Shown here piece by piece: positions 25,301-39,200 of a stretch of DNA of 64,000 nt (positions are counted from its first letter, which is position 1; every line of letters begins with the position of its first letter). Origin of the DNA: Bostrychus sinensis (taxonomy: Eukaryota; Chordata; Actinopteri; Gobiiformes; Eleotridae). Under the pieces are notes generated by a model, which searched no databases, was not told the DNA's origin, and worked only from the letters and a program-made list of their open reading frames with translations. The translations under genes and the position numbers were made by a program. Location of the stretch: contig CM036241.1 in assembly GCA_020698575.1 (NCBI GenBank), positions 9,838,416 through 9,902,415 of the forward strand. The letters are read 5' to 3'.

Positions 25301-28300
25301 CCCAGCCCGTCCCGGGACACCAGGTATCCCCGGTTTGCCTGGCTCTCCGGCCGGTCCTGCGGGTCCCTCTGGCCCTCTCTCCCCGATGGCTCGCCCCGGA
25401 GGACCGGTGGCTCCAGCAGGTCCTCGCTCACCCTGCTCACCTTTAGGTCCTCGGTCTCCTGGGGAACCTCGAGAGCCCTGGTCCACGAGAGAGGAACTAG
25501 TTTTTATATCTGAGTTCTTTATAGGCCTACATTATATTAGGAGAAAAAAACAATATGTGATCACTTTTTTATTTAACTGTTTTGTAATAATAATAGACTT
25601 GAAATAAAAATATCAATAAATGCAATGTAAAATATGATAAATACGATATAAATAAATAAGATGGCAATATACAATGAGTGAACCAAGACAGAACCAGGTC
25701 TAAACAAGGACTTCATTCATAGTAGACTAGGACTAAATTTAGGATTAAACCAGAACTAAAACATTTGCCTTTTAAATGTTAATGTTAGTTTCCTTATGTC
25801 ATGCTATTCAGGGCTTCACATTAACTTTTTTGCCCACTGGCCACAGTCACCAGTCTTTTTCAAAAGTTACTGGCCAGTGAAGGTTTTCCCTGGCCACAGT
25901 TTTGTTAGTTTAAATGTTGTATAGTAGGCTTTATGATAAGAAAAAAGTAATGTAAAGTTTGGTTTTACAATCTTTTACAATCAACTAGTTAACTCAAATA
26001 CATAAAATAAATGTTATATTTTAATTCATTGTCATTTAAGGTGGCTTTTTTTCCCTAATCATGATGAATTACTATGTAATTAATTATAGAAACACAGAAA
26101 TTCAGGCCTAAATTTGTTGTAAAAAATATAGATAAAAGTGTGTTTAGTGGAAGTCAATGTGTTACCAGCCACAATGGAAATCTACCCGCATTTGACTGGT
26201 TGGCTAGTGTTAATGTCCTGGTGCTATTTAATTTATATTTAAATAATTTGTCATTATAATAAATAATTTTCGCCTTTGTTTTAATTGTTTAAGTGTATTT
26301 TGTATTATTCTTAACAAAGTATCATTCCTCATCAATTCACAAGTAAGGGCTTAACCAGGGCCACTGTATTTGAATGCCCTACATTTTGATATAAGACCAT
26401 TATATATTAAGTGTTTTTACCAACAAAAAATTACTTCTTTGTGAAACTAATATATATATATAAAAAAAAACAACACTGTGCAACTCTAAGTCTTTTATGC
26501 TCATAGTACTAAGGCCGGTTGTTGCAGTTTGTCTCACGCACGTCTTCTCCAGCCGGTCCTCGTGGTCCCGGTTCACCTCGGTCTCCCTTGTCTCCTTTCT
26601 GTGCTGCCACTTCTGGATGAGAGATGTCCTTCTTGGCCACGACCAGCTTCAGATCAGACACCTGTGACAGAGAGGAACCACAGAGTACAGTATGAGGCAT
26701 AATGTCAAAGTGAAGTTTAGATTAGAGCTTACCTTAAACTGCAAGCTCTACGCGTGCAACAGCTGTGATTCCAAAATGATTGATGGCCACCAGATTTAAT
26801 TTCTCTTTTTCCGCTAATGGAGCTATTAACCTAAGCCTTGGAAATACTTAATAGTGTGGTAGCTGTAAACTGAGAAAGGCGAGTGTGGCTCAGAGTAATT
26901 GTACAAATCCCTGAAAATTTGCAAGGCCAATATTTCAGAATAATTGAATAGAGTATTGAGATTAGAGCTGAGTATATATTTGTATTCACTGTTGCTAGTC
27001 TCAATAAAATATCCAGTCTATCAATGGAGCAGTGCACTTCCATTTATGACTTTACCCTGACACAGAATATAACAGATACAACATACTGCCTGTTTATTTT
27101 ATGAAGGGCAGAGAAACTGAACCCATTGACCATTACAACATACTAATCCATAAAATTCAAGTCTACAGCTGACCTCTAGCAATAGCCTGCTTCAATAAAT
27201 ACTGTGTGTATAAATACAGTGCCATCATTTATTTGCATTCCACTTTGCTTCTTGTATCTCGGGCGGAAAAATGAAAAAACTCAATGTTAACGAGCTGTGT
27301 AGACCAACAGCCAATGGGAGCGCATCGTCTGTGAGCATGTGACTGGCCAAAGCTTCTGTTCAAATACTTGAGGATAAAAAACAAGAAGAAGTCATTGTTG
27401 TGCCTTTGGGTCATAGGATTGATAAGTTACTTGAATAGTAGTTCATAATAAATACAGGGGTTTTATTTATTGTAAAAGCTGCTGGTATTAGTTTTGGAAA
27501 CTAGACTGTCCTTGGAAAGTTTTTGTCTCGGCCGTTGGTGACAGTAATAATCTGGAGCTTTTGGCTGTGTCTGTACTTGACCTTTGATGTCATTTCTGTT
27601 TCTGTAAGAGGTCAGCCATCGATGTTCCTGACAGTGAGGGACTGAACAGCTCGGATGTTGAGTGTGTTCTAACGTTTTGTGCCTTGGAAAACTATCATCT
27701 TTGTGAGTATAAATGTGTTACAAAGCACTTAAATAGAGGCTGTTATTGTTGCAAAGCTGAATACTGTGAACATACAGTGTTGGCGTGGAAGCTAAGCTAA
27801 CGTTTCCATGTTGTGTGTACCACATATATTTAAGCATTTTAGTTGTTTATATTTGCTTGCTAGCTGATAACACATAGCAAATGTGAGAACAGTGTCGTCC
27901 TGATTGGTCTCAGTTTTTTGTAGATCAGTCCTTGTTCATCAGTGTTGCATAATGTTAATGTTTTATTTTTTTGCCTTTGTTGTTGTTTTTGTAATATTTC
28001 AACTTGCACACATTTTGCTTTCTGCACTTAATCCTGTTTCAAGAGCTGTCATAACAAGTGAGTGTCCCTGCTGTGGGATCAATAAAGTTTTATCTTATGT
28101 TGTAAAAATGCTCTTCAGTTCATTAAACCTTTTTTAATACAATGAAAAATGTCCCAAAATATGTTTCAAGACAAGATATGTTTCACATACCAGAATCCCA
28201 AAGCCTGCCAGAGCTTTCTGTACATCCTGTTGGAAGAAATATCAAACATTTAGCAATTACTATGCAAATTAACAACAAAGTGTAGTAGGTTAAGAGTCGT

Positions 28301-30160
28301 GTGACGTGATGACTGCCGTACCACTGCAGTTCCAGGTTTGCCCGGTGCTCCGTCCTCTCCCGGGTCACCCTGTCCATCAAAAACATGTCAACCTGTCAGC
28401 GCTCACAGTCAGAACGTACTCCATTGAAATTAAACGTGGGTCTGACTTACAGCGTCACCTTTCGAGCCAGGTGGTCCTCTCTCTCCCTGCAACAAAGAAA
28501 GTCATAAAAACACAAAACTTGGTCAGCTATTATTATTTTTCTATAATATACACAGAATTAGCTGGGTCCCTGTGGATTTCTAAAGGCAGACTAAACAGAC
28601 TGAGCTACCTATGAATGGGACAGGAAAGACATACAACCAATCAGAATATATGGGGCAGTACCAACATGATGCAGAATAAATCATAGGCACAATATTTAAG
28701 GCATTAATATCAAATTGAAGTTTAGGTTTCCTTGAACTTGTTCTTTTATGAGACCCATGTGATCCAGCATTTCACATTGCGTTTTTTAATTTCTTACTTT
28801 TTAAATTTTGTTTGTTAAATAGACTCCGTCAGTGCTGGAATAGCCACATCCACAGTAGCTCACAGTATATTTATTTGGCCAACTTTTATTTCAGGTTTTC
28901 AAGCCGAGTAGCAACTAACAGTCAATGGGGAAGTCTTTCACTCAACAAACAGAACAGATTAACACAAAAATTGATGTTGTTGTTTCTCTTTGCCTTTCTT
29001 ATTGCTGTTCTTTTTGGGCTGTTTCTCTGTGTAAAAATACGTAGCCAGTGCTGGAATAGCCACATCCACAGTAGAGCTCAGAGCTGATTCAAGGTTTACA
29101 AGCAAAGTAGACTAAAGGCTCATTTATTCTCCCATTTCATATGTACACAGATCCGTTTGTTTCAAGTGTTTTGTAATTTATACTTCCAACCTATTTCTAT
29201 GTTAACATGTGTGTTATATTAAATAACCAGTAGGGGGCGATTGGCAATAGTCAAAGATTTCACCAAGACGGAAGAAAAAGTGCAACAACTACAAAAAACA
29301 TGGCGGCGCTGGTGGAGGTTTTTACACCACATTTATTGTAAAAGAGCCAAGCAAATGAGGTGAAAGTAGCGGTGGTCTGTTCAGTCTTTTAATATATTGT
29401 GATTAACTTGGTCTAGTCAAAATTTCAGCCGTTTCTTTTGCTGTGACTGTTGAGCTGTGTTCACTAGCGCCCCCCACGGGACAGAGCGCTCCGTCCGTAT
29501 CCGAATGTGTATCTAATGTAGAGGATAAATGAGCCTTAAGAGCCAAAGGGAACGTCTTGAACTCCAAACCTCACCAAACTGCTTTATACAGCCTGCCCCA
29601 TTTGAGATAAACTGTCATCATTGTTCAGATATAATCTTTGGTGGAAATAGGTTTGAATGCGAAGGATTGCAGACCCACTTCTCTAAGAAAGTGAATGGGT
29701 TTGGCTCTCCAGGCTACAGAAAATACAAGGGCCAAAGTCGGCTAAATAAACCACCAATCAGAGGGGCACAATATTGTACACATTGTGATTTGATGGGTGA
29801 CTTTAATGGAAATAGGTTTTAATGGGAGGGATTCCAGACCCATTTCACTTCACTAAACATGGGTCTGACTGAGCAGGCTGCAGAAAATACATGGTCCAGT
29901 TTCTGATCTAAAGCTAAAGTTGGATCAATAAAAAGAGAAAAGGCGGACTCACTCGCTGCCCCTGCCGCTCCCGGGATCCCTGGTACCCCCTGAAGGACAG
30001 AGGAAGGACAGTGATAAAACGTGAGCAGATAAGAGCCAGGGAGGGGCTCAGCGGGACGCCCAGATAGACGCAGATAAAACACATGTCACTGCTGATGCAC
30101 AAGGGCTGTGCCAAGATAACACAGCCACACAAATGCACTATACCTTACATTTATACAGTG

Positions 30161-30250
<90 letters not shown>

Positions 30251-33200
30251 CAAACAAGAAGGTGAACTAAGGGTCATACAATAAAATTACACTGGATTGT
30301 GACATAAGAAATTCAACTTTTTTCTTCTTAAGACAAGGATTTTTACTATAGTTAATTACCTAACATCTTCTTCCTACACATTGCTGCAAAAGAGAAGTTA
30401 GTTTTAGCTGACAACATAAATCAAACAGTAATGGCCAGGTTTTAATGAAACCTCCAGGAAAGGTCACGCATGAGAAACGGAATAAAAAATGTGCTTTTGG
30501 TGTTGATCCAAATCTCTGTCTTGATGCAGAGAGGAACTGTAATGTCTTTGATGTAGGACTGCACCCATATATCGGCACATTATCGGTATCGGTCGATATG
30601 CACATGGTTGACTGGCATGCACCGATACCAGTCAGACGATGTTAATCTGCACTTCTCACTAATATGCAGAACTGAGTGGATTTGTAACCTGAGTTCTGCA
30701 AAGGCTGCAGTTATGTAGGTGATATAATGTTCACTGCAGAAAAGAAAACATCCCCTCTTCCACAGGGTTTTAGTCGGTATATATCTTGCTACAGCTTTAA
30801 CAATAATAATACACTTTATTTATTAGGCGCCGTTCTAGACTTTGTTTAGACCTCTACAGACCTGAGCTGAGAGGCATGTGAGTCCTTGTATTAGTTCAGC
30901 GGTGAATATTTCAGTTTTCTCTCAAGTGTCAATGCTAAATTAAATGCTTAAAATGTAAACTGTGAACTGAACTTTTATTTTACAAAACATACTGCAAATC
31001 TAATCGCAACCGCAATATCTTATTTAAATGCCCTAACTCAAAACAATGTTAAAAAAATATCAGCATCATATCAGTTATCAGAATAGGATTTTCATATCAG
31101 TGCACCCCAACTTTGATGAGGTCAGTGCACTCTGGTGGTTTCTAGTTTGTATTTACTTTGCAAGTTTTACCTAATAGCTCCTTGTTAGCGTAGTTTTTTT
31201 CAATGGCTGCAGATCAACAAACCTGACCCTCTGTCTTTAATTGATAAAAGAGAGGAAAGAAACATCTGTTAATAAAAACAGAGTAAAATGCAGGTACAAT
31301 GCTTATGCTCCTTTCTAGACGTTTTTAGATAGATAAAAAATTAATAATACATACACAGTGTGTCCTGTGCAGAGCAGGTGTTTCATTATAGAGTTCGTGA
31401 GAGTCATATTCATCGGAAAATGTTATTTATGTCACAGTGTCTTATTTGGAGTATGCTCTTATTAGACTTAGGAGAATTACAAAGTACTTTAAACCCATTC
31501 AGTGTGAGACTGCTGTGTACTTACTGGAGTTCCTGGAGGCCCTTGTGGACCTGGGATCGGTGAAGCTTCAGCTCCTTTTACATAGACGACCTGAGACACA
31601 GAGAGAGAGAGGCTTGGATTTCCAACAAACAGAGAAAACACAGAACTGAGCGATTACAAAAAGCACTACAAAACAGGATGTTTACTCACTAATGAACTAG
31701 ATAGGACTAATGGAGGAGAAACACATAAACGACTGTTGTACAATTGCTCTTGAGATACTGCTGTGCCTTGCCACTCAAATAACCTGACTGAACAGATGGT
31801 CCGTTACATCTGGAGGACTTCTGTGTAAAGGCTTTTATGGGCAGGTACTTTATTATTACAGACTGGATAAAAGTGCAAGCATTCACCTTTTTTATGCAAT
31901 CAGATAAGTGCCATTTAATGATAAAATGGTGGTTTTGTCATCAGATCTGCCAGTTCTGCAACCTCGATGGGCTTAATATAAATTATCCTAAGCAGTACTA
32001 TCCAAACCTTTTCATTTGAAGAAATACAAGAAAAACAAGAACTTTTATCTAGATTTTAATGATCTTTGTGCCCCATGTTTTTAAATAAATTTAAGTCAGC
32101 AACAGTCTTTATTAGATTTTGACTGCTATATTGGTCAGATTTTTGCATTTTAAATTTTTTTTGTCTTGCACTAATGTTTTTTTTTTTTTTCATTTTTGGT
32201 CAGGCACATGTTCCTTAAACATCTTTTAGCAGTTTGGGCTCTTACTTTGCAGTTCATAGGAAACATCCAAAATCGCTTTTTCTCCTCCTCCGCCTGAAAA
32301 GCTCAAAACGGCAATAAAAAGATTTTGCTTGTTTCTCTGGAACAGAGAACAACACTTTTGCATTTTGTAGCTCACCTCAAGCTCTACTTGGGAGAGTTTG
32401 AATGAGATTGCCTAAAAAATTACCATAAACTGTTCTGAATGGCCAGTTCTAACACATTTGTTTTCATTTAATAAGTATTACTAAAACAAATGGCTATATT
32501 ATATTAATTTCTATCATAAAGTTAAGAAAATCATCCCCACATTTCAGTCCAAAAAATCTGCAGTGTTTATCGACCATCGCCTGCTCTGAATTTTAGGCCA
32601 TAGAAAACCCATATCGGTCGACCGTTAGTCTTTATTGGTTGTACCTGTCCAGGTGGACCAACAGCTCCAGGTAGTCCCGCTGGTCCCGGAGGTCCCACAG
32701 AGCCAGCGGGTCCAGCCAGGCCTCGTTCACCTTTAAGTCCATCCCGTCCCTGGACACACAAAACACTTACCATTACACACAACTTCATCCACCACGCTCT
32801 TCTACACAAGGTGACTTCCTCCTGTGCTACAGGCTACGGTAAATCTGACCTATAGAGATCAAAGCAGGTGGTCTCTGCCTTCCCAGCCCCTCCTCACAGA
32901 TAATTAATATGAATTTCCACATGAAAACAGCACCCTGACATTTGGTGCTCCTCTGGATTCCTCTCAGAAGTGGCTCCCCCCTTTAAAGCCTAAGCTCACC
33001 TCATTAGCGGCTTGTGAATTTATACAGCCGCATGTGGAGAAGGCTATTGATCCGCCGTGAATGAGCGTGTGATAGTATTGTCAATGTGGGAGTTTATACC
33101 GCCACTGATGAACACACACTCGAGGGAGGAAAGAGATGAGGCAGAGAAGAGACCGACAGACAGAAAACTGATGTGTAATAAAATAAAGTGAATGCAGGAT

Positions 33201-36200
33201 CAATGAAGGAAGACGGGGGTGAGAGGTGGAGAGAGTCAGGGCACGGGGCACCAATACACTGACAGCACAGAGATATTAAGAAAGAAATGAAGAGGGGTGA
33301 ACCAAACTGACGTCTCGTCCAGGCGCCCCGGCTTCTCCTTTGTCCCCCTGCAGAGAAAGGAGCAGCACAGTCAGGAAAAACAATGACTCAGGTTAAGTGT
33401 AACAGGGCAAACAAAGCTTATTAGTTTTAGAACCGCACAATATTAGAAAAACATGTCATACGTAATAACTATGTTGTTGACTTTTGTGATAACAGCAAAG
33501 CCTGTGATATTTTAATGTCCCTTTGGTTGAATAAGAAATGATAAAGACATATTAGACAGTGGCTCTCACATGTTTCACACAAAGTACCGCCTCAGAAAAA
33601 AAGACTTTCCAAGTACCAGCTTTACTAGACAAAAATCAGCATAAATCTTAAGACTAACCCAGGTCTAAACCAAAGGATAAAACAGGGATTCACTTAAAAT
33701 TGCATTTACTAAATAACAGGGACAGGACCAATCCAGGGCTGCACCAGTACTAAACCAATACTAGGACTAAACCAGGTCAAACATAGGACTAAACCGATAC
33801 TAAACCAGGACAAAACCATGTCTAAACCAGGACTAATCTAGGCTAAACCAGAACAAAACCAGACCTAAAAAATCCTCAGTAGCACGCATACTGAGTTGTA
33901 CCTGAACCACAGTTTGAGAACCACTGTATTAGACTAACTTCAACCACTCAAAGCTACAGCTAACTTATTTTAATAAACACAAACTACACCATGACTTATC
34001 CAGGTGTAAATTTATGACTAACCAGGAACCAAACCAGGGTTTTTTAATGTGGATATTTCATTAAGACATTGAGCTTTTACTTGAACAGGCAGAGGACATT
34101 TCAGTCACATGCTATTGAGATACACGTAGTTCTTTGCAATGTGGAAAACAGTAAAATTATAGATTTATCTATTTTGCAGCTATTGACTGAAATCTATAAA
34201 CAAAAAAACCCCAAACATCTTCATGTTATTAAACATTGCTATCAATTATTAACCGATGTGAAATGCAGACATTGGTGGACAAGAAAACATTGAAAAAGAT
34301 TAATTTATTGCATACATTTTAAATAACATAATTGCTAACCTACTATTACAACTACTACTACTACTACTACTACTGTTTCTACAGCTACAAGTAATAATGT
34401 GAAAATTGCAACAAACCTTTCTTCCATCTTCTCCAGGTTCACCATCTTCACCCTGAAAGTGAAGGTTAAATCATTACAGATTTGTGTTAGAAGCTTCTAG
34501 CTGATATTTTGGTCAACATGCACGTTTTTATTTTATAAAAACACAAGATAGAAGATGTATTTTCAAGATACTGTTTTTTGGACTGAATGAAAAACTTGTT
34601 CCCTTATGTTGCTAATTAAAATGTTCTTAGAAAGCTTCAAACCTCATTATTTAAAAACTGCTCAGAATGCACATAAAGCTTTATATTGCATGCATTAATA
34701 ATGGGCAATGGGAAATTTACTACTACTGAGAGTCATTTACTTTAGATACTCTAAATAAACTAATGTCTGCAATCTGCAAAGTCCACATAATATTTACCAT
34801 TTGAATGACATTTAATTGTAATAAGTGACATTTTTACAGAAATTATGAGCACTGCTAATAGATACCGCTTTTCCTGGGAGGCCTGGTTTCCCATCTTCTC
34901 CTGCTTTACCCTGAAATAAAACAATGAGGCAGATGAAGAACATGAACTAAGCATAAACAGACTCATATGTACAACATGTGAACTGGTCCTTACAGGTGTC
35001 CCAGCCACGCCCGGAGGACCAGCGGGCCCCGGGGGTCCCTGCTCACCCCGAAGTCCTGATAAACCCTATTATAAAATACACAACATACATATACATACTT
35101 AAACGAGGAGATGCGGAGGATGTTATGTGCGCAAGACTCGCAGAGACATCGTGACACATCTGACCTTCAGTGTAGGACGAGGCTGTTTACTTATAGTCAT
35201 CTTCCTTGGACCAGTGTATTGAGCTATTATTATTACAGATAATAAAGTGAGTGTGTCTCATGTAACTCACAACGGGAGAGGACCACTAACACCTCCACAC
35301 TGCCATCTGCAGCTCAGAGCTATAAACCTCTCCACATTGACTCATGCAACAACACGATAAGAGTGTTTCTATTTGTTCAACTTAATTAAAAATCTCACAT
35401 CTCTCCCAGGATCTCCTTGTTTCCCCGGATCACCCTGAAACACAAATAATAATATTATGTATAAAGGGGTTTTCTCTTGTACAGTGCGATGACTAAATGT
35501 AGAGCAAAAGTACCCTGAGTCCTGGAGGTCCCGCGGCTCCGGGTTTACCGTCCAGACCGGGTCTTCCATCCAACCCAGACGACCCCCTCTCTCCCTGGAG
35601 ACGAGAACACAAGCACGTTCTTTAAATAGTTGGCTTCTTTAAACGTGGACTTGTTGTGTGAATGTTTCTTTCGAACCTTCTCTCCTGGAGCTCCTCTTTC
35701 ACCACCGTCACCCTGGAAATATCACAAATACCACAATCATATACCAAAATGATGCATCAGGAAGTACAAAGTTAGTGTAAAATGATGGCTTATTGGCTTT
35801 TATTACTAATGTTGACAGTCTCTTTGTTGATGTTATTTGTATTATGTCTTGTAAAGCACTTTGGTCTACTGGGGATGTGGTGTATAAATAAACTTTGAAT
35901 AAAATAAACTTGAATGAAAGACTCACTCTGGCTCCCGGAAGCCCCCGCTGTCCCTCAGGGCCCTTCATAGAGAAATGAGTCACAGATTCAAAACAAGTTA
36001 CACACACAGTATATCCAAATGCCTCTGTAGGACGTGTGTATGAAGTGTTATGGTTGAAGTTCACTCACTCTCAGTCCTGCAGCTCCAGGAGCGCCCGCCT
36101 CTCCTTTCTGACCTTTACCGCCGTGCTCCCCTGGGTCTCCAGCCTCTCCCTGATTCAGTCACAGCAGAATGTTTATCACAAAATATACTCGTTCTTATTG

Positions 36201-39200
36201 CCATCGTATTGAAAACATAATTACTATATATATTGCCTTTAAACAATATCTACTGGATCATCAGTGGGAGCAGTACCTTCTCTCCTCTTTCTCCTTTTAG
36301 CGTGCCCTGGATATCAGCCTGGTAGAGAGAGAAAACAAGTTAATGTGCTTTAGGGATTGGAGGTATGAGTCTTGAACGTCCCTTTTTAACTGGGACAGTC
36401 CCAGTTTTAGGCTCCTTGTCCCATGTCCCAAGACAGATCTGTAAAACACTAATATGTCACAATTTCCCCATTTTAATGAAAAGAAACACATAGGAAGACA
36501 TTTGTCTAAAGACATTTGTTACTAAAATTATTTCCAGTATCATTATTTTATCAATAAATGTCCACCATTTTCAAAATTTAAGCCCTATTATCATGTGCTC
36601 TGAATGACATGACATGAAATTGTATGGATTTCAGAAGCTTTTTTTTGTCACGTGGTGAGTTTAAATGCACTGTGATTTATGGAAAAAAAGGTGTCACAGT
36701 TTTTGGGTCTAAAAATCTGGTCACTCTAGTCTTGAAATTATCTACAGTACTATGAATGAACAACATGAAAAGGCATTGATTATTATGATTTTTTCCTTGG
36801 GCTTTTCCCAACCAGTGTTGATAAAGTTCATCATCTTGCCTCTAAGTATGCAGTGATTCATATATTCATGTAGCATACTCCATTTATCTGAGCTTGGAAC
36901 CGGCACAAATAGTCGACTGTTTTCTGAGATAGATACTGTATTTTTTGGCTTTAAAAAGCTAACAAACTCTCACACTTTCTGGATGTACAAAATTTAAGTC
37001 ACTCTAGGACAGTATCTTTAAAAAAAACATGCACTTGAGTATCCAGGTTATGAGCCTTATCCCAGTTATGACAGTATTCTGGTCTGGAAATTATGTTTAC
37101 ATGCACGCAGAGAAACCTGGACACTCATATCTCTGTATACATGACAAATCTGAGTATCCTGGATTTATAGGAGAGTCGAGTGTGGTGTGGGTGTAATAAA
37201 GCTGTAGTGTAGCTGTAGTTTAGTCAGAGAGCAGTGGGACTCGGACACTGTAACCAGGTCCAGCACTGAGCATAAAGGTGGCTGTATTGTTAGATAGATT
37301 GCTCTGCTTTGTTCAATATTACTAGATGTTTTGAAAGCCCAGGTATAAGTTTCAGTTGCTGTGGCAAAGCATGGATGGATTAAAGGTGTTGTTATACATC
37401 CATGTGGCAAAGTTACTGCTTGTGCCGTGTTTGTTTTGCTGCATCTTTTGAGTTCACACTTGCTCAGTACGTCAGGCCAGGTCAGAAATCAGAATACTGT
37501 GTTTACATGCACAAACAGAAAAAACAGGATACTTAAAAAACACAATCATAACTAGGATACTCAAGTGCATGTAAACACTCTCATTGAGACTATTATGGAC
37601 AATAGAATCCACAAAGATGCCAATATTTTATCTGATGAAGTAATTACATCTCTTTCAATTCTAATAACTGCAGCATGTGTATAAAATGGAAAAATTAACT
37701 GCACAATTACAGCTAAAAACTCCTATCTTGACAACATTCTCAACTAAGACACTTAAGCCTTGATTGTTTTCAAATGTTTTAATGAATGTATTTATGTGAC
37801 TTTACGCACCTCATGGGTAACTATGTGGCTGTTTTATTTTTCCTGTCTATGACTAATGTAGAAATTCCCAGTCCCAGGACAATATGGTGAAGTTCTTATG
37901 GGAATTTCCAGTTCAGTTGTGGCAATAAAAGTTCAGGAAAAAATAAAAATAAAATAAACAAAAAATAAACAAATAAATAAATAATAATTGCTTGTGAAAA
38001 GGCATTCGCAAGGAGTTGGCTCAAAAGTCCTCGGTCAGAGCAGTGGCAATAAATTGTGGAGGAAATACATCCTATGGAAAACTGACTCAAGGCAAATTCT
38101 CACAAAGTGCGTGCGACAAAATTGTTAACTTGAAAGCAAAAGGGAAAATAAACACATTCATTACCATGGGACCCCTTTTTTGTATTTAATTTTTTATTGC
38201 TTATTTATTAATATCTTGTGTTTTATAGTTTTTTTTTTAGCATTGGCTAGTTTTTATGTGTCCATGTTTGAACCCCTTGTGTTTATGTTTTATCTGCTCA
38301 CGTTCACAGTGCACTTGAGCTCATGCGTCCGTTTTCCAATGTGTTGTTTTTTCCAGCAAATGGCAAATAAAGTTATTGAACTGATTTGTTAATATTAAAA
38401 TTAAACACAGCTCTATTTTTTTCTTTTATGTACATGTGTATATGTTTACTGTACACGTTTTAATTATTGTTAAGAGTAAAATTAATGAATAAAAAGTATT
38501 TATAAAAACTGACAAGACCAAGCAAAGCCATGCCTGACCCTCCTCTAAACCAGTGTTTCCCAATCAGGGGAGCGGGATTCCCTAGGGGTACGCAAGCATA
38601 TTGCAGGGAGTTATTTGATCATTATGGTGCCTTTTCAGAAAATATTTGGCTGTCAGAGACTAAAATGAACCTGCGTATATATCTGGACTAACCCAGGACT
38701 ATGCAGAGGGTTAAAACAGGGATTAACAGAAAAATGCAATACTAAAGAAGGACAAAACAGGGACAAAACCTTAACTAAACCAAGACTAAACAGTTCTAAA
38801 ACCAGAAATCAACCAGAACTAAACCAGGTCTAATACTAGAACTAAACTAGGAAGAAAAGAGGTCTAAAACCAAAACTAAACCAGATAAAAACAAAAAACA
38901 AAAAAAACAAAAAACACGTCTAATACAAGGGCAAAACCAGATCTAAAACCAGAACTAAACGAGGTCTAAACCAGGAAAAAAATAGGTCTAAAGCAGGTCA
39001 AACCAGGGCTAAGCCGGGTCCTGGGTGTACACAAGACCAAAAAGGTTGGGAACCACTGCTCTAAGCTGTGGCCAGTGAAGTTTTCAATGTCTGATGCAGG
39101 TTGTTCTGTCGTAAACACTTTTATTTGAAACACCATTATCTGCCTTTAGTTTCAGACACTCACCACTTTTCCTGGAGGCCCCTGAGGTCCTTGAGGTCCC

